Part shown: positions 1 to 6,094 of the stretch, piece by piece
Layout of the letters: each line of letters opens with the position of its first letter
Position numbering within the stretch: the first letter of the stretch is position 1
Assembly: GCA_023451395.1 (NCBI GenBank)
Contig: JAEXZL010000088.1
Location: 1-12,827 of the forward strand
Length of the DNA stretch: 12,827 bases
Direction of reading: 5' to 3'
DNA from: Bacillota bacterium
GTDB taxonomy: Bacteria; Bacillota; Clostridia; Clostridiales; Clostridiaceae
Notes under the pieces: generated by a model
What the model saw: the letters and a program-made list of their open reading frames with translations, nothing else
Databases searched by the model: none
Told to the model about the DNA's origin: nothing
Program-made: the position numbers and the translations under genes

Positions 1-422
1 CGAATAATATCTATAACCGCTTCAGCCTGACTCAAATCAATCCTTCCATTTAAAAAGGCTCTTTTAGTAAATTCACCAGGTTCGGCAAGTCTAGCTCCAG
101 CCTTTATAACCTCTTCTAATATTCTATTGGAGGATGTGACTCCTCCATGACAATTAATTTCAATAGTATCTTCAGCTGTATAGCTCTTTGGCCCCTTCAT
201 AAAGCTTACTATTACTTCATCAATAATACTTCCAGTGTTTTTTTCGAAAATATGTCCATATCTCATAGTATAGCTTTTAATATCAGCTATACTTCTATTG
301 TTCTTACCGGTAAAAATTGAAGAAATAATATCTAATGCCTTGTCACCGGAGATTCTAATAATAGATATACCACCTTCGCCTAAGGCAGTGGCTATGGCAG
401 CAATAGTATCAAATTCCTTCAT
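1..422 (-). CDS. mnmE: tRNA modification GTPase MnmE (TrmE), N-terminal part, cut by the window edge
   Basis: MnmE works with MnmG to modify the wobble uridine (position 34) of certain tRNAs, using tetrahydrofolate chemistry and a GTPase domain. Only the first 140 residues are here; the family is about 450-460, so the helical and G domains lie off the left edge. The visible part is the tetrahydrofolate-binding domain. It opens MKEFDTIAAIATALGEGGIS, continues with the KSYTAEDTIEINCHGG motif and then EPGEFTKRAFLNGRIDLSQAEAV, all characteristic of the family. The ATG at 422-420 follows an AGGAGG (about 429-434) at normal spacing. It sits downstream of jag in the usual order, but a terminator and a predicted promoter separate the two. 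No stop or frameshift is seen in the visible part. Confidence 0.95.
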   Translation of the reverse strand, partial: MKEFDTIAAIATALGEGGISIIRISGDKALDIISSIFTGKNNRSIADIKSYTMRYGHIFEKNTGSIIDEVIVSFMKGPKSYTAEDTIEINCHGGVTSSNRILEEVIKAGARLAEPGEFTKRAFLNGRIDLSQAEAVIDII

Positions 423-448
423 TAACCTTCCTCCTCATCCTTTGCAAA

Positions 449-477
449 ATTATATATATAAACTTAAATACTCTTAA
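449..477 (-). promoter_or_regulatory. Predicted sigma-A promoter for mnmE
   Basis: On the minus strand there is a -35 TTAAGA (472-477, 4 of 6 matches), a 17-bp spacer and a perfect -10 TATAAT (449-454). Transcription would start near 442, giving a leader of about 20 nt that carries the AGGAGG of mnmE. It lies downstream of the jag terminator, which makes a separate mnmE promoter sensible. The surroundings are very AT-rich, so a chance match is possible. Confidence 0.5.
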
Positions 478-547
478 GAAATTTTCACTCTCATTTTATA
501 CTAATATTTCATAAGTTAAAAGCCTATTTTTTATTGGTAAATAATTT

Positions 548-577
548 AAAAAAGAAAGCCAGGGGGCTTTCTTTTTT
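548..577 (-). terminator. Intrinsic terminator after jag, symmetric in both directions
   Basis: A perfect 13-bp inverted repeat (548-560 against 565-577) has the 4-nt loop 561-564. On the minus strand its right arm ends in six T residues. The opposite strand is equally T-rich, so it could act both ways. The 3' end of jag, including its stop codon (576-578), forms part of the stem. Confidence 0.8.
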
Positions 578-1211
578 AAATAGGTGCATCCTTCTTAATA
601 TCAATAACTACTCTTCTATGTGGTTCTTCACCCTCACTATAGGTATAAACGAATGGATTATCCTGTAGTGCTGAATGAATTATTCTTCTTTCGTAAGGGT
701 TCATAGGTTCAAGTTTAAAGTTCTTTCTATTTTTTCTAACCTTATAAGCTGTCTTATCTGCAAGACGCTTTAAAGTTTCCTGTCTCTTGTTTCTATAATT
801 CTCTGTATCAAGTATAACTCTCTTATACTCTGTTTCGTGTCCCTTATTAATAACAAGGCTTATTAAATATTGAAGAGCATCTAAGGTCTCCCCCCTATAA
901 CCAATAATAAGTCCCATATTAGGTCCAGTAAGATTGATATTTATTACATCATCAGCTTCTTTAATTCTTATTTCTGCCTTAATATCCATTGCATTAAGCA
1001 CATCTCTTAAAAAAGCCTTAGCTTCAAATATATAATCTCTCTTAACCTTAACACGAATTTTAGCAGGTTTAACTCCGATTATTTTAAATAATCCTTTGTT
1101 ACCCTCATCTATAACTTCAACTTCAATCTTGTCCCTAGTAACATTCAATTCCGATAAGGCATTTAAAATAGCCTCATCAACACTTCTTCCGGTCATTTCA
1201 ATAACTTTCAT
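576..1211 (-). CDS. jag: RNA-binding protein Jag/KhpB (SpoIIIJ-associated)
   Basis: Jag (KhpB) is a cytoplasmic RNA-binding protein encoded next to yidC/spoIIIJ in Firmicutes; in streptococci it pairs with KhpA and affects cell elongation. The 211 residues show the full family layout. The Jag-N domain is at about 1-52 (MKVIEMTGRSVDEAI, then a GLFKIIG turn at 40-46). The KH domain is at about 65-140, with its GxxG loop as GYRG at 104-107. The R3H domain is at about 145-206, with the R-x3-H signature R175 to H179 in ERRIIHSAL. The ATG at 1211 is preceded by an AGGTGGG site (1222-1228) at 10-nt spacing. It lies 42 nt after yidC in the same transcript, and its stop codon is inside the terminator stem. 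Confidence 0.95.
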   Translation of the reverse strand: MKVIEMTGRSVDEAILNALSELNVTRDKIEVEVIDEGNKGLFKIIGVKPAKIRVKVKRDYIFEAKAFLRDVLNAMDIKAEIRIKEADDVININLTGPNMGLIIGYRGETLDALQYLISLVINKGHETEYKRVILDTENYRNKRQETLKRLADKTAYKVRKNRKNFKLEPMNPYERRIIHSALQDNPFVYTYSEGEEPHRRVVIDIKKDAPI

Positions 1212-1253
1212 ACCCTATTCACCCACCTAACTGTTAAATATTTATATAATCAG

Positions 1254-1946
1254 CTATGCTGCTTGCTGCGCCTTTTTCTTAGCAGGTAAAATTACAATGA
1301 AATAGGTTTGAAGCATTTGCAATAAGTTATTAAGTATCCAATATATTACCAAGGCAGATTTAAAGTTCATTGACATTATACCCATCATAAGAGCCATACC
1401 TATATTCATGCCTGACATATTCATACCGCCTGTGGCTTTATCATCCTTCTTAGTAGCATTATTTTGTCTCTGCATTAAATAAGAAGATAAATAGGTGCTT
1501 AAACCAGATAGCACTGGTAATATATAATATGGATCCTTAGCATAAAGATCAGGAAGCCATAAGAAAGAAGCTCCTTGTATTGCAGTTAGCTCATTAAATA
1601 CATAGAAAAGAGCAAAAAGTATAGGCATCTGAATTAATAAAGGAAGACATCCACTAAAGGGACTAACGTTATGTTCCTTGTAGAGCTTCATCATTTCAGC
1701 CTGCTGCTTTTGCGGGTCATTTTTATACTTTGTCTGCAGCTTCTGAACCTGTGGCTGAATTTCCTGCATTGCAGCTTGGGACCTCATCTGTTTTATGTTT
1801 AAAGGTAAAAGTACAAGCTTAATAAGAATAGTCAAGAAGGCTATTGCTAGTACATAAGCTATACCTGTATCAGTAACCCCAATTCCTGTTAACAGACCAT
1901 GTATCATCTGAAATATTGTATTTAAAAAATTTTTTATATATCCCAA
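1254..1946 (-). CDS. yidC: Membrane protein insertase YidC (SpoIIIJ/OxaA type)
   Basis: YidC inserts and folds membrane proteins, alone or with SecYEG. This is the short Gram-positive form (230 residues) without the large periplasmic domain of E. coli. Hydrophobic segments lie at about 28-50, 97-120, 140-160, 180-196 and 198-220. Family landmarks are LPLNIKQMRS (48-56), the amphipathic cytoplasmic hairpin 57-92 and SPFSGCLPLLIQMPI (95-109). The groove position that is Arg in Bacillus SpoIIIJ appears to be Lys43. No lipoprotein cysteine is present near the N-terminus, unlike Bacillus SpoIIIJ. The tail is basic (AKKKAQQAA). The start is TTG at 1946, 8 nt from AGGAGG (1955-1960). An ATG at 1951 is out of frame and too close to the binding site. 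The yidD stop is 18 nt upstream. Confidence 0.96.
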   Translation of the reverse strand: MGYIKNFLNTIFQMIHGLLTGIGVTDTGIAYVLAIAFLTILIKLVLLPLNIKQMRSQAAMQEIQPQVQKLQTKYKNDPQKQQAEMMKLYKEHNVSPFSGCLPLLIQMPILFALFYVFNELTAIQGASFLWLPDLYAKDPYYILPVLSGLSTYLSSYLMQRQNNATKKDDKATGGMNMSGMNIGMALMMGIMSMNFKSALVIYWILNNLLQMLQTYFIVILPAKKKAQQAA

Positions 1947-1964
1947 AACATAAACCTCCTAAAG

Positions 1965-2174
1965 CTATTTAACTGGGTCGTATCCACCCTTATGAAAAGG
2001 ATGACACTTGAGTATCCTCTTTATACTCATAAAACCACCCTTAAAAGCACCATATTTCTCAACTGCTTCTAATGCATATTGGGAGCAGGTAGGATAAAAC
2101 CTGCAGCTGGGTGCCTTAAGAGGTGAAATATATTTTCTATAGAATTTTATAACACTAATCAATATTCTTTTCAT
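1965..2174 (-). CDS. yidD: Membrane protein insertion efficiency factor YidD
   Basis: YidD is a small membrane-associated protein thought to assist YidC-dependent insertion. The 69 residues match the family closely: an N-terminal amphipathic segment MKRILISVIKFYRKYISP, the SCRFYPTCSQYA motif with paired cysteines (24 and 30), then IKRILKCHPFHKGGYDPV near the C-terminus. The gene overlaps the 3' end of rnpA by 20 bp in another frame, a common arrangement. The start is uncertain by one codon: a TTG at 2177 directly precedes the ATG at 2174, and only a weak AGG (2186-2188) lies upstream. Translational coupling to rnpA is likely. Confidence 0.93.
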   Translation of the reverse strand: MKRILISVIKFYRKYISPLKAPSCRFYPTCSQYALEAVEKYGAFKGGFMSIKRILKCHPFHKGGYDPVK

Positions 2175-2526
2175 CAATAATTAAGCCTGCCTTTTTAAAA
2201 AGATTATTCATAGCAGCCTCTATCTGTTTATAGGTGCTATTATTTGCAGAGCTTCTGGCTACAAATACAAAGTCATATCCGCTTTTTAAAGTGTTAGTAT
2301 TTAATCGGTAGCTTTCACTTATCAATCTTTTAACTCTACTTCTAATTACACTTTTTCCAACCTTCTTACTTACCGAAATACCTATCTTATTATATTCCTT
2401 AAAATTTGCGTCCTTATTTCTTCTATTTTTCATAACATAGAGAACCAATAGATTATTAGAATATGATTTACCTCTTCTATATACAAATCTAAATTCAAGG
2501 TTTTTCCTTAATTTATATTGCTTCAT
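2155..2526 (-). CDS. rnpA: Ribonuclease P protein component
   Basis: RnpA is the protein cofactor of RNase P; it helps the catalytic RNA bind precursor tRNA and remove the 5' leader. From the ATG at 2526 the protein has 123 residues, normal for the family. The open frame continues 16 codons further upstream, but MKQYKLRKNLEFRFVYRRGKSY is the typical N-terminus, and an AAAGGAGAA site (2537-2545) sits 10 nt before this ATG. Conserved features are ISVSKKVGKSV (50-60) and the basic RNR-type motif, here R62-S63-R64 followed by K66-R67. The usual Asn is Ser in this protein. The gene lies 57 nt after rpmH, with an attenuator-like hairpin between, and its 3' end overlaps yidD. Confidence 0.95.
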   Translation of the reverse strand: MKQYKLRKNLEFRFVYRRGKSYSNNLLVLYVMKNRRNKDANFKEYNKIGISVSKKVGKSVIRSRVKRLISESYRLNTNTLKSGYDFVFVARSSANNSTYKQIEAAMNNLFKKAGLIIDEKNID

Positions 2527-2561
2527 TAGAAATAGATTCTCCTTTATTTCTGCTATTGCAG

Positions 2562-2585
2562 AAAAAGGCCACAATTGCGGCCCTT
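2562..2585 (-). terminator. Attenuator-like hairpin between rpmH and rnpA
   Basis: In the minus-strand transcript, AAGGGCCGC (2585-2577) pairs with GUGGCCUUU (2572-2564) around an AAUU loop. This gives nine pairs, two of them G-U, and the arm runs into a short U-tract (UUUUU then C). The first two bases of the stem belong to the rpmH stop codon. The U-tract is short, so partial termination is the likelier effect, leaving abundant L34 mRNA and less rnpA readthrough. Confidence 0.55.
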
Positions 2586-2718
2586 ATGCTGTCAATCTTT
2601 TTCTTCCCTTTTGTCTTCTTCTCTTAAGCACGTTTCTTCCAGATAGAGTACTCATTCTTTTTCTAAAACCATGCTCTCTCTTTCTCTGCTTCTTTTTTGG
2701 CTGATATGTCATAAACAT
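2584..2718 (-). CDS. rpmH: 50S ribosomal protein L34
   Basis: L34 is a very small basic protein of the large ribosomal subunit. The 44 residues begin MFMTYQPKKKQRKREHGF and end RRRQKGRKRLTA, essentially the family consensus. The ATG at 2718 follows an extended site AAAGGAGGTG (about 2727-2736). A second in-frame ATG at 2712 would give the shorter MTYQPKK form, but the MFMTYQPKK start is usual in clostridia. It is the first gene of the leftward operon and has a near-ideal promoter about 80 nt upstream. Confidence 0.97.
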   Translation of the reverse strand: MFMTYQPKKKQRKREHGFRKRMSTLSGRNVLKRRRQKGRKRLTA

Positions 2719-2804
2719 ATTATCTCCACCTCCTTTGCTACCCAATAATTTATAGCAAAATAACTACTATACGATTTTATCGATAATTATAGATTTACCT
2801 TATA

Positions 2805-2833
2805 ATTATATATTCCTCTATTATCTCTGTCAA
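2805..2833 (-). promoter_or_regulatory. Consensus sigma-A promoter of the rpmH operon
   Basis: On the minus strand the sequence reads TTGACA (2828-2833), a 17-bp spacer, then TATAAT (2805-2810). Both hexamers and the spacer are perfect consensus. The start would fall near 2798, giving a leader of about 80 nt before rpmH. A one-mismatch DnaA box (2846-2854) lies 12 bp upstream of the -35. Confidence 0.88.
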
Positions 2834-3276
2834 GGAGGTAAAAGTTGTTGATAAATAGTATAAAATATCAAGTATTTGTGGATAAGTTATTGAAGGTACT
2901 TATTTTTTTATGTTATTATAGATTAAGGGTTGTGAATAACTCATTTTTACATATAGTTATCCACACCTGTGTATAACTTTGTGCATAACTTGTTTAATAA
3001 ATTACTTTAGATAACCTTATTTCTTGTTTTTAAGTAACGAAAACATGGAATTGTAGGTTTTTATTAATTGTTAATACTGTTAATTCATATGTAATTCCTA
3101 TTGTGGATAAAGATTCTTAAAAATAAATATTAACATTATTATCAACATGTGAATAAAATTACTTACATTTGTCTATATGATTATAATGTATAACTTATGC
3201 TGTTTATAATTTGTTGAAAAACATCTAAATAAATATTTTTATAAATTGTCACTATAATTAAACCGGAGGATACGAT
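2834..3276. other. oriC, upstream half: DnaA box region between rpmH and dnaA
   Basis: This gene-free, very AT-rich stretch carries seven 9-mers matching TTATNCACA. In minus orientation (TGTGNATAA) they lie at 2877-2885, 2931-2939, 2968-2976, 2980-2988, 3102-3110 and 3148-3156; in plus orientation there is one at 2957-2965. One-mismatch boxes TTATCAACA occur at 2846-2854 (minus) and 3139-3147 (plus). Divergent genes start on either side, as at bacterial origins. The dnaA promoter must lie here, but no clear -35/-10 pair stands out; TATAAT-like hexamers at 3205-3210 and 3254-3259 lack good -35 partners. The boxes probably also serve autoregulation of dnaA. The dnaA binding site GGAGGA is at 3265-3270. 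Confidence 0.9.
2957..2988. promoter_or_regulatory. Tight triplet of DnaA boxes
   Basis: Three full matches are packed into 32 bp: TTATCCACA (2957-2965, plus), TGTGTATAA (2968-2976, minus) and TGTGCATAA (2980-2988, minus). Their starts are 11 and 12 bp apart, roughly one helical turn, so bound DnaA molecules would sit on a similar face. The first two boxes are inverted relative to each other. Confidence 0.85.
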
Positions 3277-4632
3277 ATGGATGCCCAACTGAAAGATCTA
3301 TGGGATAAAACCCTAAATATATTAAAGGGTGAAATAACAGAAGTAAGCTATAATACTTGGTTTAAGAGCTGTAAGCCTCTTTCTATATCCGGTGATACTC
3401 TACGTATAGGAGTACCCAATGATTTTACTAAGGATATTTTAGAAAAACGCTACAATGACTTAATAACCAATGCAATAGCTCAAATAGCATCAAGAAGATA
3501 TAATCTAATTTTCTCTACCTTTTCTGAGGAATCCCTAGAGGAAAAGATTAAAGCTGAGGAACAAAAAGAAAAAACAAAAAATTCCATAGTGGTTAATGAT
3601 GAAATGTCTGCTACCTTAAATCCTAAGTATACCTTTGATTCCTTTGTTATAGGTAATAGCAACCGTTTTGCCCATGCAGCATCTCTAGCTGTTGCTGAGT
3701 CACCAGCAAGAGCATATAATCCTTTATTCATATATGGAGGGGTTGGACTAGGTAAAACTCATTTAATGCATGCCATAGGCCATTATGTATTGCAAACAAA
3801 TCCTAAAGCAAAGGTTGTTTATGTATCATCAGAAAAATTTACCAATGAGCTGATTAATTCTATTAGACATGATAAGAATGAGGAGTTTAGAAATAAATAT
3901 AGGAATGTTGATATATTGCTTATCGATGATGTTCAGTTTATAGCAGGAAAGGAAAGTACTCAGGAGGAATTTTTCCATACTTTTAATGCCTTACATGATG
4001 CTAATAAGCAGATTATACTTTCAAGCGATAGACCACCTAAAGAAATTCCTACATTAGAAGATAGACTTCGTTCCCGTTTTGAATGGGGATTAATTGCAGA
4101 TATGCAGCCGCCGGATTTTGAAACAAGAATGGCTATATTAAAGAAAAAAGCCGATGTAGAAAATTTAAATATAGCTAATGAAGTCTTAGTATATATAGCA
4201 ACAAAAATAAAATCAAATATTAGAGAATTAGAAGGTGCACTTATAAGGATAGTTGCTTATTCTTCCTTAACTAATAGCGAAATAACCGTAGACCTAGCCT
4301 CTGAGGCATTAAAAGATATAATATCCAATAAGCAAACTAAAACCATAACCATTGATATTATTCAGGATGTGGTAGCTAACTTCTATAATTTAAGAATAGA
4401 AGAGCTAAAATCCCAAAGAAGAACAAGAAATGTAGCCTTCCCAAGACAGATAGCTATGTATCTTGCAAGAAAGCTAACAGACCTTTCCCTTCCTAAGATT
4501 GGAGAGGAATTTGGTGGAAGAGATCATACTACTGTAATACATGCCTATGAAAAGATTTCTGAGGAGTTAAAAACAAACGAAAACCTAGTAAATATCGTAA
4601 ACGACCTAACAAAGAAGCTCACCCAGAAGTAA
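3277..4632 (+). CDS. dnaA: Chromosomal replication initiator protein DnaA
   Basis: DnaA binds its boxes at oriC, forms an ATP-dependent filament, opens the DNA and recruits the helicase. The 451 residues show all four domains. Domain I (about 1-80) contains LWDKTLNILKGEITEVSYNTWF. A short, charged linker, domain II, spans about 81-115. The AAA+ domain III (about 116-335) has Walker A GGVGLGKT (154-161), Walker B ILLIDD (213-218) and the RLRSRFEWGL arginine-finger region (263-272). Domain IV (about 355-451) contains the box-recognition signature GGRDHTTVIHAYEKI (413-427). The ATG at 3277 follows GGAGGA at 6-nt spacing. The gene is flanked on both sides by DnaA boxes, so it sits inside the bipartite origin and is probably autoregulated. 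No anomalies are seen. Confidence 0.99.
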   Translation: MDAQLKDLWDKTLNILKGEITEVSYNTWFKSCKPLSISGDTLRIGVPNDFTKDILEKRYNDLITNAIAQIASRRYNLIFSTFSEESLEEKIKAEEQKEKTKNSIVVNDEMSATLNPKYTFDSFVIGNSNRFAHAASLAVAESPARAYNPLFIYGGVGLGKTHLMHAIGHYVLQTNPKAKVVYVSSEKFTNELINSIRHDKNEEFRNKYRNVDILLIDDVQFIAGKESTQEEFFHTFNALHDANKQIILSSDRPPKEIPTLEDRLRSRFEWGLIADMQPPDFETRMAILKKKADVENLNIANEVLVYIATKIKSNIRELEGALIRIVAYSSLTNSEITVDLASEALKDIISNKQTKTITIDIIQDVVANFYNLRIEELKSQRRTRNVAFPRQIAMYLARKLTDLSLPKIGEEFGGRDHTTVIHAYEKISEELKTNENLVNIVNDLTKKLTQK

Positions 4633-4919
4633 TTTAAAAGTAGTACATAAAATAAATAATACACATGGGTGAATAACTTTATCTAGATTACCTGTGGATA
4701 AATTTCTAAATGACGATGTCTTTATAATAATGTGGATAAGCGAATGATATTTCAAAAACTTATCCACAGTATTTTTTTAAATTATTTTCTCATATTTAAA
4801 GGGGTTATAGCACTTTTCCACAAACCCACACCCCCTACTACTACTATTACTATAAAAATATATATTTATCTATTCTATATAGAGAAAAAATCATGTGAAT
4901 AACTAAGGAGGTTTTTTAG
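4633..4919. other. oriC, downstream half: DnaA boxes between dnaA and dnaN
   Basis: Full matches to TTATNCACA are at 4693-4701, 4731-4739 and 4894-4902 (minus orientation) and at 4760-4768 (plus). One-mismatch boxes are GGTGAATAA (4668-4676, minus) and TTTTCCACA (4814-4822, plus). Between 4769 and 4800 lies an AT-only-like block, and 4814-4880 holds the unwinding element described separately. No terminator after dnaA and no convincing dnaN promoter are seen. The last box lies 2 nt before the dnaN ribosome binding site. Confidence 0.9.
4814..4880 (+). promoter_or_regulatory. Basal origin unwinding element with six DnaA-trios
   Basis: In order on the plus strand there is a near-box TTTTCCACA (4814-4822), a degenerate box-like AACCCACA (4823-4830), a C-rich block (4831-4835), the triplets CTACTACTACTATTACTA (4835-4852), then AT-only DNA to about 4870. 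Read on the complementary strand 3' to 5', the triplets are GAT-GAT-GAT-GAT-AAT-GAT, the DnaA-trio motif first described for Bacillus subtilis oriC. DnaA is known to extend from the adjacent boxes onto this single strand to open the duplex. The order boxes, GC-rich block, trios, AT-rich DNA matches that system. The assignment rests on motif and position and is strong. Confidence 0.88.
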
Positions 4920-6020
4920 TTGAAACTAATTTGTGATAAAAGCATACTTCAAGAGGCTATTTCCACTGCTCAAAAAGCAATAACAGGTAAATCTACCATG
5001 CCTGTATTAGAAGGAATCTACATTGAGGCCTTCAACAATACTGTTACATTTATTGGATCAGACATAGACTTAAGCATAGAAACTAAAAAAGAAGCTCAAG
5101 TATTAGAGCCTGGTAAGCTAGTTGTAGATTCTAGAATACTTGGAGAAATAATTCGTAAGCTTCCCAATGACGAAGTACTAATGGAAACCTTAGAAGGTAA
5201 TATTTTGCAAATAATATGCCAAAAATCAATATTTAGTATTCTTCATATGAATGCTGATGAGTATCCTTCAATTCCAAGCATTACAGCAAACATAGATTTT
5301 TCAATAAATCAATCTGTATTAAAAAACATGATTAGAAGTACTATTTTTGCTACAGCTCAAGATGAAACAAGACCAATTCTCCAGGGAGTTCTCTTCGAAA
5401 TTAATAATAAAACACTAAATTTAGTTGCTCTAGATGGGTATAGACTGGCAGTTCGCAGCGAGGTTATAGATAGCGACAGCAGTATAAATGTTGTAATACC
5501 TGGCAAAACTTTAAATGAGGTAAGTAAAATAATTGAGGAAAAGGAAGAAGCTGTAGATATAAGCTACACCTCAAATCACATTTTATTTAACCTAGGAGAT
5601 ACAAAGGTTATATCAAGATTATTAGAAGGCGAATTCATAAAATACGCCTCAATGCTACCTCAAAATTATAAGTTATTAGTAACAGTTAACAGGCAGGATA
5701 TCCTAAATGGAATTGAAAGAGCTTCATTACTTGCTAAGGATGGCAACAGTAAGCTTATCAAATTAGAGATAGAAGAGGATAACATAGTAATCACATCTAA
5801 TTCTCAATTAGGAAAGGTTCGTGAAGAGGTTACTGCAAATGTGCAAGGAGAGGCGATTCAAATTGCATTTAACTCAAAATATCTTCTTGACGTAATGAAG
5901 ATTATGGAGGATAATGAGATACTTATGGAATTAAATACAAGTGTTACTCCTTGTGTTATAAAAAATAAGAATATAGATAATTGTAAATATTTAGTTCTAC
6001 CTGTAAGGCTGGTAAAATAA
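4920..6020 (+). CDS. dnaN: DNA polymerase III beta subunit (sliding clamp)
   Basis: DnaN forms the dimeric ring that tethers DNA polymerase III and many repair proteins to DNA. The length of 366 residues is standard, with three clamp domains at about 1-120, 128-245 and 247-366. The N-terminus MKLICDKSILQEAISTAQKAI, the segment TMPVLEGIYIEA (26-37), TRPILQGVLFE in domain II and the C-terminal YLVLPVRLVK are family hallmarks; the last contributes to the peptide-binding pocket. The start is TTG at 4920, with AAGGAGG (4905-4911) 8 nt upstream; no ATG fits. A DnaA box ends 2 nt before that site. The next gene, yaaA, is 74 nt downstream and probably co-transcribed. Confidence 0.98.
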   Translation: MKLICDKSILQEAISTAQKAITGKSTMPVLEGIYIEAFNNTVTFIGSDIDLSIETKKEAQVLEPGKLVVDSRILGEIIRKLPNDEVLMETLEGNILQIICQKSIFSILHMNADEYPSIPSITANIDFSINQSVLKNMIRSTIFATAQDETRPILQGVLFEINNKTLNLVALDGYRLAVRSEVIDSDSSINVVIPGKTLNEVSKIIEEKEEAVDISYTSNHILFNLGDTKVISRLLEGEFIKYASMLPQNYKLLVTVNRQDILNGIERASLLAKDGNSKLIKLEIEEDNIVITSNSQLGKVREEVTANVQGEAIQIAFNSKYLLDVMKIMEDNEILMELNTSVTPCVIKNKNIDNCKYLVLPVRLVK

Positions 6021-6026
6021 TTTTTC

Positions 6027-6080
6027 AGGAGGAAAACTTGCAGCCTTTTGTGAGAATTCACAAATAAAATTTTGCAAGTT
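6027..6080 (+). promoter_or_regulatory. Remote ribosome binding site, hairpin and 9-codon leader ORF before yaaA
   Basis: A perfect AGGAGG (6027-6032) lies 62 nt before the yaaA ATG, with no such site closer. It is followed by a hairpin: outer stem AACTTGCA (6035-6042) with TGCAAGTT (6073-6080), and inner stem TTTGTGA (6047-6053) with TCACAAA (6058-6064) around GAAT. Folding leaves about 16 unpaired nt between the site and the ATG. Alternatively, the same AGGAGG is 5 nt from a TTG (6038-6040) opening a nine-codon frame, MQPFVRIHK, that stops at 6065-6067. The two uses exclude each other, because that TTG is in the stem. This is inferred from sequence only. Confidence 0.5.
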
Positions 6081-6094
6081 AATAATTTAACTAT

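Noticed and set aside
2527..2574. A 16-codon N-terminal extension of RnpA starting at 2574
   Set aside because: Its start lies in the rpmH-rnpA hairpin without a binding site, while ATG 2526 has AAAGGAGAA at the right distance and gives the standard N-terminus.
3210..3220. A possible Spo0A box (TGTTGAA) upstream of dnaA
   Set aside because: It has one mismatch to TGTCGAA in a very AT-rich region where such 7-mers arise easily; there is no second copy to support it.
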